DNA of 64,000 nt from Betaproteobacteria bacterium UBA1934 (GCA_002337055.1 DDFG01000004.1:314382-378381); one strand, 5' to 3'; numbered from the stretch's first letter, positions 1-7,870 are shown. Notes: a model not told the origin generated them from the letters alone. A program made the numbers and translations.

Positions 1-18
1 AGGCTGCGCTACGCCCCG
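1..18 (-). tRNA. tRNA-Pro, 5' end only (cut by window edge)
   Basis: Read on the minus strand, the first 18 bases give CGGGGCGTAGCGCAGCCT, which is the acceptor arm and start of the D arm of a typical proteobacterial tRNA-Pro. The rest, including the anticodon, lies outside the window. Gene order (pheST, ihfA, merR, tRNA-Pro) is the usual one in beta- and gammaproteobacteria and supports the call. The anticodon cannot be stated. Confidence 0.75.
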
Positions 19-31
19 ACACGAGCCGCGC

Positions 32-59
32 ATTATATCCTCAGTCGCGCATATTTCAA
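32..59 (-). promoter_or_regulatory. Sigma70 promoter for tRNA-Pro
   Basis: On the minus strand TTGAAA (59-54) and TATAAT (37-32) are separated by 16 bases, a near-consensus sigma70 promoter. The -10 box ends about 14 bases upstream of the mature tRNA 5' end at 18. The -35 box overlaps the stop codon of the merR-like gene, so the tRNA can be transcribed independently of the upstream operon. Confidence 0.7.
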
Positions 60-430
60 AGGCGAAGCAGCGAAATCACGGTTTGCAGTTCTGCCCGCAA
101 ATCCATCGACGCGGGGATCGTTGTGTCAGCCGATGCCGATTGCTCGTCGCCGCCGCTTTCGCCCAGGCGATTGCGCGCGCCGCTGATCGTGAACCCTTCG
201 TTGTAGAGAAGTTCGCGGATTCGCCGCACCAGCAGCACCTCGTGGTGCTGGTAGTAGCGACGGTTGCCCCGACGCTTGACGGGCTTGAGCTGGGTGAATT
301 CCTGTTCCCAGTAGCGCAGAACGTGAGGCTTGACCCCACATAGCTCGCTCACTTCGCCAATGGTGAAGTAGCGCTTGGCCGGGATGGGCGGGAGTTCGTC
401 CGTCCCGCCCTTAGGCTTGCTGTTGTCCAT
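56..430 (-). CDS. MerR-family transcriptional regulator
   Basis: A 124-residue protein with an N-terminal MerR-type winged helix-turn-helix (about residues 20-88): YFTIGEVSELCGVKPHVLRYW followed by the wing and RRIRELLYNEGFTI. The C-terminal part is short, with no metal-binding cysteine cluster, so it resembles the small uncharacterised MerR proteins routinely found behind ihfA rather than MerR, CueR or SoxR. The ATG at 430 overlaps the end of ihfA by 20 bases, which suggests translational coupling and co-transcription with pheST-ihfA. The effector and targets are unknown. Confidence 0.85.
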   Translation of the reverse strand: MDNSKPKGGTDELPPIPAKRYFTIGEVSELCGVKPHVLRYWEQEFTQLKPVKRRGNRRYYQHHEVLLVRRIRELLYNEGFTISGARNRLGESGGDEQSASADTTIPASMDLRAELQTVISLLRL

Positions 431-716
431 TGTTGGTCAGCTCGACATCCGATTTCAGCTTCTGGCTGGCATGGAAGGTCACGACACGACGTGCGGTGAT
501 CGGGATTTCTTCGCCGGTTTTCGGGTTGCGCCCGGGGCGTTGGGGTTTGTCGCGCAACTGGAAGTTGCCAAAGCCGGAGAGCTTGACGCCGTCTCCGGTT
601 TCCAGCGCGTTGCGGACTTCTTCAAAAAACGCTTCGACCATGTCTTTGGCTTCGCGTTTGTTCAGGCCTACTCGTTCAAAGAGCAGATCGGCAAGTTCGG
701 CTTTAGTGAGTGTCAT
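411..716 (-). CDS. ihfA: Integration host factor subunit alpha
   Basis: The 101-residue protein is a clear IHF-alpha/HU-fold DNA-bending subunit. It has LTKAEL at the start, the FFEEVRNALE helix, and the DNA-contacting arm VKLSGFGNFQLRDKPQRPGRNPKTGEEIPITARRVVTF, where the tip proline lies in GRNPKTG. With IhfB it forms a heterodimer that bends DNA at specific sites in recombination, replication and sigma54 promoters. I chose the ATG at 716 because MTLTKAEL matches the family start. An in-frame GTG at 731 overlaps the pheT stop and would add five residues. It is the third gene of pheS-pheT-ihfA. Confidence 0.97.
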   Translation of the reverse strand: MTLTKAELADLLFERVGLNKREAKDMVEAFFEEVRNALETGDGVKLSGFGNFQLRDKPQRPGRNPKTGEEIPITARRVVTFHASQKLKSDVELTNNGQQQA

Positions 717-727
717 TGTTATTTCCG

Positions 728-3103
728 TCACGCACGCAATTGAGCGGCAAATGCCTGCTCGACATATGCGGTCAATTGCTGCATGGCAGCATCGACTTCC
801 ACTTCTTGCAAAGTACGTTGAGTATCTTGCATAACTATGCGGAACGCAAGACTTTTCTTGCCTTCCGGAATGCCTTTTCCAACATAGACGTCGAACAATT
901 GCAATTCGCGGACGAGTTCAGGGCGATGTGCCGCCATGCCTGCCAGAACTGCGGCGACTTCGAGCTGGTGATCGACAACAAGCGCCAGATCGCGCACGAC
1001 GGGCGGGAACTTGGAAACTTCCGCGTAGGCCGGAAGATGCGCCTGGAGCGCGGCATCCAGCTCGATCTCGAACACAACCGGGGCAGACGGCAGGTCGTAC
1101 TTCTGCACCCATTCGGGATGCATTTCGCCCAACACGCCGACGACTTGACCGGCCAGTCTGATCTCGGCCGAGCGCCCCGGATGCAGCGCCGGATGGCTGC
1201 TCTTGGCGAAATCAAGCGACGATCCGGCCAGTAGCGCCTCCAGATCGCCCTTGACGTCGTAGAAGTCGATCTTGCGCGTCCCGTTCGCCCATCCTTCGGG
1301 CTGGGCACCCCCGTAGGCGAGGCCTGCCAGCTTCCACGGCTGGCGATACCCCGCCACCGGCAGCGCAGTCGCATCGCGCAGGAAGCAGCGGCCGGTCTCG
1401 AACAACCGCACGCGATTCTGCTTGCGCTTCAGGTTGGTGACCAGATTGGCAACCAGACCGCCAAACAGATTGGTGCGCATGACCGCCATCTGGCTGGCGA
1501 TCGGGTTGGCCAGGCGAATCGGATCGGTGTTGTTGGCAAAATCCTTTTCCCAGCTTTCTTCGACAAAGGCGAAATTGACCACTTCCTGATAGCCGCGGTC
1601 GATCAGCGCCTGACGCACACGCTGGATCGGGCGATTGTTTTCGCTCTGCGTCAGCATTGAAAGCGGGCCGCGCGGCGCGGGCGCCGGAACGTTGTCGTAG
1701 CCGTAGAGGCGGGCGATTTCCTCGATCAGGTCTTCTTCGATTTCGATGTCGAATCGGTAGGAAGGCGGCGTCACCAGGAAATCTTCGCCATCGCGAGTAA
1801 AAGGCAGGCCAAGGCGGCCGAACAAAGCTGCCAAGGTATCAACCGGCAGGGCCACACCCAGCACGCGGGCAGCACGGGTCGTGCGCAGGCGGACAGGGGC
1901 ACGCGCGGGCAGCGGCGCGGCGGCTTCGACCACCGGGCCGGCTTCGCCGCCGCAGATGTCGAGAATCAGGCGAGTGGCACGCTCGATGGCACGGCGTGTA
2001 CCGCCGAAATCGACTCCGCGTTCGAAGCGGTGCGAGGCATCCGACACGAAGCCATAGCGACGCGCACGACCGGCGATGGCCTTGGGCGCAAAGAAGGCGG
2101 ATTCGAGCAGGAGTTCGGTCGTCTCCAGCGTGATACCGCTCTCTTCGCCACCCATGATGCCGGCCATGGCGACCGGCTTGGCGTCGTCGGCGATCATCAG
2201 TACATCGGCATCCAGCGGAATGGTCTGTTCGTTCAGCAGCAACAATTTCTCGCCCGGCTTGGCCATGCGCGCATGGATGGCGCCTTCGAGTTGAGTGTTG
2301 TCGAAGGCATGCAGCGGTTGGCCGAGTTCGAGCATGACATAGTTCGTCACGTCGACCAGCGCCGAGATGGCGCGAATGCCGCTGCGCTCCAGGCGGCGCT
2401 TCATCCATTCGGGCGTAGCTGCCTTGGCATTCACGCCGCGGAGGACGCGACCGCAATAGAGCGGGCACGCTTCCGGCGCATCGAGCACAATCTCGCGTTG
2501 CGCAGCGATGGTGGCCGGGACCGGTTGCACCTCAACAAACTGCGCCAGTGTGTCGGTCAGGGCCGCCACTTCGCGGGCCACCCCGGTCAACGACAGGCAG
2601 TCGGCACGATTCGGCGTCAGCTTCAGGGTAAAGAGTTGGTCGTCGAGATCGAGGTATTGCCGGATCGACTGCCCGATCGGCGCATCGGCCGGCAGGATCA
2701 GCAGGCCGGAGGCATCTTCGGCAATACCGAGTTCCTTGGCCGAGCACAACATGCCGGAAGACTCGATGCCGCGCACCTTGGCGACCTTGATGGTCAGCCC
2801 GCCCGGCAGTTCGGCGCCGGGCAGGGCACACGGCACGGTCAGGCCGGCCGCGACATTGGGCGCGCCGCAGACGATCACGCGCGGCGAGCCCTCGCCCGCG
2901 TCTACCTTGCACACATTGAGGCGGTCGGCATCCGGGTGCTTGTTCACTTCCAGCACGCGGGCGACGACGACATTGGCGAAGGCCGGCGCCACCGGGTCGA
3001 GTTCCTCGACTTCGAGACCGGCCATGGTCAGGAGATGCGACAACTCGTCGCTGGAAAGCTCGGGATTGACGAAGGTCCGCAGCCAGGATTCTGAGAATTT
3101 CAT
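728..3103 (-). CDS. pheT: Phenylalanine--tRNA ligase beta subunit
   Basis: The 791-residue protein has the full PheT architecture. An N-terminal EMAP/tRNA-binding domain (about 40-150) comes first, then the B3/B4 editing region (about 210-380, with AGIMGGEESGI), the B5 domain (about 400-475) and the C-terminal ferredoxin-like anticodon-binding domain (about 695-790, KFPPVVRDLALVVD). It pairs with PheS as an alpha2-beta2 enzyme that charges tRNA-Phe in the cytoplasm and hydrolyses mischarged Tyr-tRNA. It lies 18 bases downstream of pheS and its stop codon overlaps the possible GTG start of ihfA, consistent with one transcript. Confidence 0.98.
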   Translation of the reverse strand: MKFSESWLRTFVNPELSSDELSHLLTMAGLEVEELDPVAPAFANVVVARVLEVNKHPDADRLNVCKVDAGEGSPRVIVCGAPNVAAGLTVPCALPGAELPGGLTIKVAKVRGIESSGMLCSAKELGIAEDASGLLILPADAPIGQSIRQYLDLDDQLFTLKLTPNRADCLSLTGVAREVAALTDTLAQFVEVQPVPATIAAQREIVLDAPEACPLYCGRVLRGVNAKAATPEWMKRRLERSGIRAISALVDVTNYVMLELGQPLHAFDNTQLEGAIHARMAKPGEKLLLLNEQTIPLDADVLMIADDAKPVAMAGIMGGEESGITLETTELLLESAFFAPKAIAGRARRYGFVSDASHRFERGVDFGGTRRAIERATRLILDICGGEAGPVVEAAAPLPARAPVRLRTTRAARVLGVALPVDTLAALFGRLGLPFTRDGEDFLVTPPSYRFDIEIEEDLIEEIARLYGYDNVPAPAPRGPLSMLTQSENNRPIQRVRQALIDRGYQEVVNFAFVEESWEKDFANNTDPIRLANPIASQMAVMRTNLFGGLVANLVTNLKRKQNRVRLFETGRCFLRDATALPVAGYRQPWKLAGLAYGGAQPEGWANGTRKIDFYDVKGDLEALLAGSSLDFAKSSHPALHPGRSAEIRLAGQVVGVLGEMHPEWVQKYDLPSAPVVFEIELDAALQAHLPAYAEVSKFPPVVRDLALVVDHQLEVAAVLAGMAAHRPELVRELQLFDVYVGKGIPEGKKSLAFRIVMQDTQRTLQEVEVDAAMQQLTAYVEQAFAAQLRA

Positions 3104-3121
3104 GGGTTAGTCCTCACGCGG

Positions 3122-4168
3122 TCAGACGAACTGACGCAGGAAACGCAGATCGCCTTCGAAGAACAGGCGCAGGTCGTTGACGCCGTAACGCAGCATGGTC
3201 AGGCGATCCGGGCCGAAACCGAAGGCAAAGCCGGTGTATTTTTCGGGGTCGATGCCGGCGTGACGCAGCACGTTCGGATGCACCATGCCGCAACCCGCGA
3301 TTTCCAGCCAACGGCCTTCGAGCGCACCGGACATGAAAGCGACGTCGATTTCGGCCGACGGCTCGGTAAAGGGGAAGAAGGACGGACGGAAGCGCACTTT
3401 CAGGTCGTCGCTCTCGAAAAAGGAGCGCAGAAAGTCGGCGACGACGCCCTTCAGGTCGGCGAAGGAAACATTGCTGCCGACCCAGAGCCCTTCCACCTGA
3501 TGGAACATCGGCGAGTGCGTGGCATCGGAATCGACGCGATAGACGCGACCGGGCGCAATGATGCGGATCTCCGGCATGTTCTCCATATGGCCGTACTTGG
3601 CGACATGCGCCTGCATGTATCGCGCCTGGATCGGGCTGGTGTGGGTACGCAGCAGCACGCCGTCGACGACCTTGCCGTCGGCACCCTGCAAATAGAAGGT
3701 ATCGTGCATCGAACGCGCCGGGTGGTCCTCGGGCGTATTCAACGCGGTGAAATTGTGAAAATCGGTTTCGATCTCGGGGCCGTCGGCCACTTCAAAGCCG
3801 ATGGAGCGGAACAGCGCTTCAATACGTTCCAGCGTGCGCGTCACCGGGTGCAGTCCACCACGCTCTTCGCCCCGACCGGGCAGGGTCACGTCCAGCGCTT
3901 CTTCGGCCAGACGCGCTTCCAGCGCTGCCTTGCGGATAGCCTCGCGACGGGCATTCAGGGCGGCTTCGACCGCTTCCTTGACGCGATTGATGGCGGCCCC
4001 GGCCGTTTTCTTTTCTTCCGGCGGCAGTTTGCCCAGCCCCTTGAGCAATTCGGTAATTTGTCCGCTCTTGCCGAGAAAACGGGCTTTGACCTGTTCCAGT
4101 GCGTCCGGATCGCTGATTTCAGCGAAGGCCGTTTGCGCGTCGGTCACAATTTTGTCGAGATTTTCCAT
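3122..4168 (-). CDS. pheS: Phenylalanine--tRNA ligase alpha subunit
   Basis: The 348-residue protein shows an N-terminal coiled-coil arm (to about residue 90) and the class II catalytic core: GLHPVTRTLERIEALFRSIGF, motif 2 region FHQVEGLWV, and motif 3 near GFGPDRLTMLRYGVNDLR. It forms the catalytic subunit with PheT. The start MENLDKIV at 4168 fits the family N-terminus. ATG at 4174 (MSMENL) is equally possible, and an open frame continues to 4213 without looking like PheS. A terminator hairpin separates it from rplT, so expression may depend on readthrough or an own promoter in the 77-base gap. Confidence 0.97.
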   Translation of the reverse strand: MENLDKIVTDAQTAFAEISDPDALEQVKARFLGKSGQITELLKGLGKLPPEEKKTAGAAINRVKEAVEAALNARREAIRKAALEARLAEEALDVTLPGRGEERGGLHPVTRTLERIEALFRSIGFEVADGPEIETDFHNFTALNTPEDHPARSMHDTFYLQGADGKVVDGVLLRTHTSPIQARYMQAHVAKYGHMENMPEIRIIAPGRVYRVDSDATHSPMFHQVEGLWVGSNVSFADLKGVVADFLRSFFESDDLKVRFRPSFFPFTEPSAEIDVAFMSGALEGRWLEIAGCGMVHPNVLRHAGIDPEKYTGFAFGFGPDRLTMLRYGVNDLRLFFEGDLRFLRQFV

Positions 4169-4245
4169 AGACATCGTCCACCACGCCGGTTTCAACAATG
4201 GCGCGCGCGGCAAAAAGCCGGCGAGCCAGGATGCAGCAGCAGAAA

Positions 4246-4273
4246 CTAAAAAAGGAGGCTTGCGCCTCCTTTT
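4246..4273 (-). terminator. Intrinsic terminator between rplT and pheS
   Basis: On the minus strand an A-run leads into GGAGGC, a GCAA loop, GCCTCC and then TTTTTT. The stem is 6 GC-rich pairs extended by A-U pairs. It starts about 17 bases after the rplT stop, so it should end or attenuate the thrS-infC-rpmI-rplT transcript. No Phe-rich leader peptide lies in front of it, so I see no PheM-type attenuator here. Confidence 0.85.
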
Positions 4274-4289
4274 TCTATTTCAGTTCAAC

Positions 4290-4649
4290 TCAGGCGCCGA
4301 GTTGGGCTTTGGCTTGATTGGCCAGAGCCGCGAACGCGGGCTTGTCAAACACGGCCAGATCGGCCAGAACCTTGCGGTCCACTTCGATGTTGGCCTTCTT
4401 CAGGCCATTCATGAAGGTGCTGTACTTCATGCCGAGCTCGCGGGAGGCCGCGTTGATACGGGCAATCCACAGGGCACGGAACTGACGCTTGCGCTGGCGA
4501 CGGTCACGGTAGGCGTATTGGCCCGCCTTCATCACCGCCTGCTTGGCAATGCGATATACATTCTTGCGACGGCCGCGGTAACCCTTGGCCTGGTCGAGAA
4601 CCTTCTTGTGGCGCGCGCGCGCCGTTACACCACGCTTGACTCTAGGCAT
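4290..4649 (-). CDS. rplT: 50S ribosomal protein L20
   Basis: The 119-residue, highly basic protein matches L20 over its whole length, with the N-terminal MPRVKRGVTARARHKKVLDQAKGYRGRRKNVYR and the globular C-terminal part WIARINAASRELGMKYS. It binds 23S rRNA early in 50S assembly. In related bacteria L20 also represses translation of its own operon mRNA, but no such site can be shown here. It follows rpmI by 10 bases and is the last gene before a terminator. Confidence 0.99.
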   Translation of the reverse strand: MPRVKRGVTARARHKKVLDQAKGYRGRRKNVYRIAKQAVMKAGQYAYRDRRQRKRQFRALWIARINAASRELGMKYSTFMNGLKKANIEVDRKVLADLAVFDKPAFAALANQAKAQLGA

Positions 4650-4659
4650 CTATCTCTCC

Positions 4660-4857
4660 TTATGCGTAGGGCATCATGGCGCGGACGGACGCGGAATCAC
4701 TCTCGTGAACTCCGGTGATGCCACGCAACTGGCGCTTGTTCTTGGTCGTCTTCTTGGTCAGGATGTGGCGCTTGAACGCCATCGAGCGCTTGATACTGCC
4801 GGAAGCGCGCACCCTGAAGCGCTTCTTCGCACCGCTCTTGGTCTTCATTTTGGGCAT
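4660..4857 (-). CDS. rpmI: 50S ribosomal protein L35
   Basis: The 65-residue basic protein begins MPKMKTKSGAKKRFRVRASG, the L35 signature, and ends in the typical KRQLRGITGVHESDSASVRAMMPYA. It belongs to the large ribosomal subunit. The start at 4857 is preceded by AAGGAG. The open frame extends upstream to 4911 but those residues are not part of L35. It sits between infC and rplT in the standard order. Confidence 0.98.
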   Translation of the reverse strand: MPKMKTKSGAKKRFRVRASGSIKRSMAFKRHILTKKTTKNKRQLRGITGVHESDSASVRAMMPYA

Positions 4858-4933
4858 TTGATGCTCCTTAATGACATGTCGCCAGGTGTTTCCCGACGGG
4901 AAAACTTGCACTACCCGACGCCACTTGTAAAAA

Positions 4934-5461
4934 CTACTTAACTGCCTTTTTGCTCGGCCCGATGATCATGATCATCTGACGCCCTTCCATCTTCGGCATC
5001 TGCTCGACCGCTCCGATATTCTCCACATCGGCTTTGATCCGTTCGAGCTGGCGCATCCCGAATTCCTGGTGCGCCATTTCACGCCCCCGGAAACGCAAGG
5101 TCACCTTCACCTTGTCGCCTTCTTCCAGGAACTTGGTCATGTTCCTCAGCTTGATCTGGTAATCGTTTTCGTCGGTTCCGGGCCGGAGCTTGATCTCCTT
5201 GACCTGCACCTGCTTCTGCTTCAGCTTCGCCTCATGCGCCTTCTTGGCTTCCTGGTACTTGAACTTGCCGTAGTCCATGATGCGGCAGACTGGCGGTTTG
5301 GCCAGCGGCGCGATCTCAACCAGATCGACCCCGGCTTCTTCAGCCATATGCAACGCAGCACGAATGCTGACTACACCAACTTGTTCACCTTCTTCGCCAA
5401 TTAGGCGGATTTCCGGTACCGTGATTTCTTCGTTGAGGCGGTGCGCCTTGTTCTGAGCGAT
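4934..5461 (-). CDS. infC: Translation initiation factor IF-3, non-canonical ATC start
   Basis: The protein is a full-length IF-3 (about 175 residues): N-domain with RLNEEITVPEIRLIGEEGEQVGV, a basic linker, and a C-domain ending PKMEGRQMIMIIGPSK. It binds the 30S subunit and rejects wrong initiation codons. No ATG or GTG precedes the conserved region. A TTG at 5467 lies one base from the Shine-Dalgarno AGGAG, too close. ATC at 5461 is seven bases downstream, ideal spacing, and gives MAQNKAHRLNEEI, like other IF-3 N-termini. This parallels the AUU start of E. coli infC, where IF-3 represses its own synthesis. It follows thrS by 26 bases. Confidence 0.93.
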   Translation of the reverse strand: MAQNKAHRLNEEITVPEIRLIGEEGEQVGVVSIRAALHMAEEAGVDLVEIAPLAKPPVCRIMDYGKFKYQEAKKAHEAKLKQKQVQVKEIKLRPGTDENDYQIKLRNMTKFLEEGDKVKVTLRFRGREMAHQEFGMRQLERIKADVENIGAVEQMPKMEGRQMIMIIGPSKKAVK

Positions 5462-5487
5462 GGTCAAACTCCTGAAAACGACAAAAA

Positions 5488-7404
5488 CTAAGCCGTGCCA
5501 CTACGCGCAGCGACTTCACTTTGAAGCCGCTCAATCAGGGCCTGTACGGGCATCTGCCCGAGGTCCTGACCGCCGCGAGTACGCACGGCCACCATGCCTT
5601 CCGCCTTTTCCTTGTCGCCCACGACGAGTTGGTAAGGCAGTCGGTTCAAGCTATGTTCTCGAATTTTATAGGTAATTTTCTCGTTACGCAAATCCGCCTC
5701 GGCTCTCAGGCCGGCCGAATGTAGCTTTTGCGCCACTTCCGCCGCGTAGTCGGCCTGCTTTTCGGAAATATTCAGCACGACTGCCTGCACCGGCGCCAGC
5801 CAGAGCGGCAGCGCGCCGGCGTAGTTCTCGATCAGAATGCCGATAAAACGTTCCAGCGACCCCAGAATGGCGCGATGCAGCATGACCGGCGGATAGCGCT
5901 TGTCATCCCCCGCAATGTATTCCGCACCCAGACGCCCGGGCATCGAGAAATCGACCTGAATGGTGCCGCACTGCCAGGTGCGCCCGATCGCGTCCTTGAT
6001 ATGAAACTCTATCTTGGGCCCGTAAAAAGCCCCTTCTCCCGGCAGTTCCATCCATTCCAGGCCAGAAGCGCGCAAACCGGCGCGCAGCGCTTCTTCAGCC
6101 TTGTCCCACACCTCATCTGAACCGACGCGAGAAGCCGGTCGCAGGGCGAGCTTGACCGCCACGTCGGTGAAACCGAAATCGGCATACACTTTCTTGACCA
6201 GGGCGTTGAAGGCAGTGACTTCCGGTTCGATCTGCTCTTCGGTACAGAAAATGTGGCCGTCGTCCTGTACAAAGCCGCGCACCCGCATCAATCCGTGCAG
6301 CGCGCCAGAGGGTTCGTTACGATGGCAGGAACCGAACTCGCCGTAGCGCAGCGGCAGGTCCCGATAGGAGTGCAGTTGCGAGTTAAACACCTGCACGTGG
6401 CCCGGACAATTCATCGGCTTGACGGCGTAGTCGCGGTTTTCCGACGACGTGGTGAACATCGCATCCTTGTAATGCTCCCAGTGTCCGGATTTCTCCCACA
6501 GGCTCCTGTCAAGAATTTGCGGGCAGCGCACTTCCTGGTAACCATTGTCGCGATAGACCGCGCGCATGTATTGCTCAATCACCTGCCACACCGCCCAGCC
6601 CTTGGGATGCCAGAAGACCAGGCCCGGCGCTTCGTCCTGCATGTGGAAGAGATCGTGCTGCTTCGCAATGCGGCGATGATCGCGTTTCTCTGCCTCTTCC
6701 AGCATGTGCAGATAGGCCTCTAGGTCTTCCTTCTTTGCCCAGGCCGTGCCATAGATACGCTGTAGTTGCTCGTTGCGATGATCGCCGCGCCAGTAGGCGC
6801 CGGCCACTTTCATCAGTTTGAACGCCTTCAGTTTACCGGTCGACGGAACGTGCGGGCCACGACAGAGGTCGATGAAATCGCCCTCGCGGTAGAGCGACAC
6901 CTGTTCGCCGGCGGGAATGGCGCCGATCAGTTCGGCCTTGTACTTCTCGCCTTGTCCAAGGAAGAACTTGATCGCATCATCGCGTTCCCAAACCTCGCGG
7001 GTCACCGGGATGTCGCGTTTGGCGAGTTCGCCCATGCGTTGCTCGATGGCAGCCAGATCTTCCGGCGTGAACGGGCGCGTGTAGGCAAAGTCATAGTAAA
7101 AGCCGTTTTCGACGGTCGGCCCAATGGTCACCTGCGCGTCAGGGAATAGCTCTTTCACCGCGTAAGCCAGCAGGTGAGCCGTCGAATGACGAATGACTTC
7201 AACGCCGTCAGCGTCCTTGTCGGTGACAATGGCCAGTTCGACGTCGCGCTCGATGACAAAGGAAGTATCGACCAGCTTGCCGTCCACTTTGCCTGCCAGA
7301 GCGGCGCGAGCAAGGCCAGCGCCGATGCTGGCGGCGACTTCGGCGATGGAGACCGATTGAGGAAAGGAGCGGAGCGAACCGTCGGGTAATTTGATATTGG
7401 GCAT
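5488..7404 (-). CDS. thrS: Threonine--tRNA ligase
   Basis: The 638-residue protein has the ThrRS layout. A TGS domain comes first (about 1-62, MPNIKLPDGSLRSF), then the editing domain with HSTAHLLAYAVKELFPDAQ (about 72-90), the class II core with the zinc-ligand region MNCPGHVQVF, RYGEFGSCHRNEPSGALHGLMRVRGF, and the C-terminal anticodon domain. The start at 7404 fits the family; the frame is open further upstream but unrelated. The 127 bases ahead hold a leader peptide and terminator, so transcription is probably attenuated by Thr-tRNA supply. It is the first gene of thrS-infC-rpmI-rplT. Confidence 0.98.
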   Translation of the reverse strand: MPNIKLPDGSLRSFPQSVSIAEVAASIGAGLARAALAGKVDGKLVDTSFVIERDVELAIVTDKDADGVEVIRHSTAHLLAYAVKELFPDAQVTIGPTVENGFYYDFAYTRPFTPEDLAAIEQRMGELAKRDIPVTREVWERDDAIKFFLGQGEKYKAELIGAIPAGEQVSLYREGDFIDLCRGPHVPSTGKLKAFKLMKVAGAYWRGDHRNEQLQRIYGTAWAKKEDLEAYLHMLEEAEKRDHRRIAKQHDLFHMQDEAPGLVFWHPKGWAVWQVIEQYMRAVYRDNGYQEVRCPQILDRSLWEKSGHWEHYKDAMFTTSSENRDYAVKPMNCPGHVQVFNSQLHSYRDLPLRYGEFGSCHRNEPSGALHGLMRVRGFVQDDGHIFCTEEQIEPEVTAFNALVKKVYADFGFTDVAVKLALRPASRVGSDEVWDKAEEALRAGLRASGLEWMELPGEGAFYGPKIEFHIKDAIGRTWQCGTIQVDFSMPGRLGAEYIAGDDKRYPPVMLHRAILGSLERFIGILIENYAGALPLWLAPVQAVVLNISEKQADYAAEVAQKLHSAGLRAEADLRNEKITYKIREHSLNRLPYQLVVGDKEKAEGMVAVRTRGGQDLGQMPVQALIERLQSEVAARSGTA

Positions 7405-7430
7405 GATAGTCAGCCTAGAGAAAATGGACG

Positions 7431-7522
7431 AAAAAAAATGCGGTCGAGCCGCATTCATTTTCAACAGGTCAGACAAGCAAATGCGAACTCGGTGGCGTTC
7501 AGTTCCGGGTTGTACGAGTTCG
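7431..7522 (-). promoter_or_regulatory. Transcription attenuator in the thrS leader
   Basis: Four segments on the minus strand form a classic attenuator. Segment 1, CGAACTCG (7522-7515), lies inside the leader peptide over a Thr codon. Segment 2, CGAGTTCGCATT (7491-7480), is perfectly complementary to segment 1 over 8 bases. Segment 3 is AATGCGGCTCG (7455-7445). Segment 2 can instead pair with it (CGAG with CTCG, CGCATT with AATGCG). Segment 4, CCGCATT (7443-7437), pairs with AATGCGG of segment 3 as a terminator followed by eight T (7438-7431). A ribosome stalled at the Thr codons would mask segment 1, free segment 2 to capture segment 3, and prevent termination. Function is inferred from sequence. 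Confidence 0.85.
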
Positions 7523-7531
7523 GAAAAACAT
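7499..7531 (-). CDS. thrS leader peptide (10 residues, three Thr)
   Basis: The minus strand reads ATG TTT TTC CGA ACT CGT ACA ACC CGG AAC TGA, giving MFFRTRTTRN. The ATG is preceded at seven bases by AGAGGAG, a strong Shine-Dalgarno. Three of ten codons are Thr and all three differ (ACT, ACA, ACC), with two adjacent. The frame ends 12 bases before the segment that pairs with the terminator arm. This is what a Thr-sensing attenuation leader needs. The gene is too short for routine gene calling. Confidence 0.8.
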   Translation of the reverse strand: MFFRTRTTRN

Positions 7532-7576
7532 CGAATTGCTCCTCTGTCTTGCAAATAGCTACTTTTCAATGAGCCC

Positions 7577-7605
7577 ATTTTGCCACAGCCCCTCGCAGAC
7601 GGCAA
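7577..7605 (-). promoter_or_regulatory. Probable thrS promoter
   Basis: TTGCCG (7605-7600) and CAAAAT (7582-7577) are separated by 17 bases on the minus strand. Transcription would start near 7570, about 40 bases ahead of the leader peptide ATG. That is the usual distance for an attenuator leader transcript. Confidence 0.55.
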
Positions 7606-7666
7606 ATTGCTCGTCTACCACCATCGTTTCGGCGCTACACCGTTACCGGCACCGCGCAAAAGGTCC

Positions 7667-7694
7667 TTGCAAAGTTCTTGGGAGTCTTTATAAT
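7667..7694 (+). promoter_or_regulatory. Strong sigma70 promoter for tRNA-Asp
   Basis: TTGCAA (7667-7672) and a perfect TATAAT (7689-7694) are 16 bases apart. The following GCGC-rich start region resembles stable-RNA discriminator sequences. The transcript would carry a leader of about 80 bases before the mature tRNA-Asp. Confidence 0.75.
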
Positions 7695-7783
7695 GCGCGG
7701 CTTCTCTGCTTCGAAGCGCGACGATTTGCAGTTTTGTGGCAGTCGAAAAGATTTCAGAATGGCTTGCTTGCTCAAGCACATGC

Positions 7784-7860
7784 GGAGTGGTAGTTCAGTT
7801 GGTTAGAATACCGGCCTGTCACGCCGGGGGTCGCGGGTTCGAGTCCCGTCCACTCCGCCA
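7784..7860 (+). tRNA. tRNA-Asp (GTC)
   Basis: The 77-base gene has acceptor stem GGAGTGG/CCACTCC, D arm GTTCAGTTGGTTAGAA, anticodon loop CTGTCAC with GTC anticodon between CCGGC and GCCGG, T arm GCGGGTTCGAGTCCCGT, discriminator G and encoded CCA. It matches bacterial tRNA-Asp almost throughout. Confidence 0.98.
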
Positions 7861-7870
7861 ACCATTTCAA

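Noticed and set aside
2030..3094. Long plus-strand frames opposite pheT and pheS
   Set aside because: They are by-products of GC-rich third positions in essential genes on the other strand, without family resemblance.
4175..4290. Possible Phe attenuator (PheM-like) between rplT and pheS
   Set aside because: The terminator follows rplT almost directly and no short frame with Phe codons and a ribosome site lies ahead of it.
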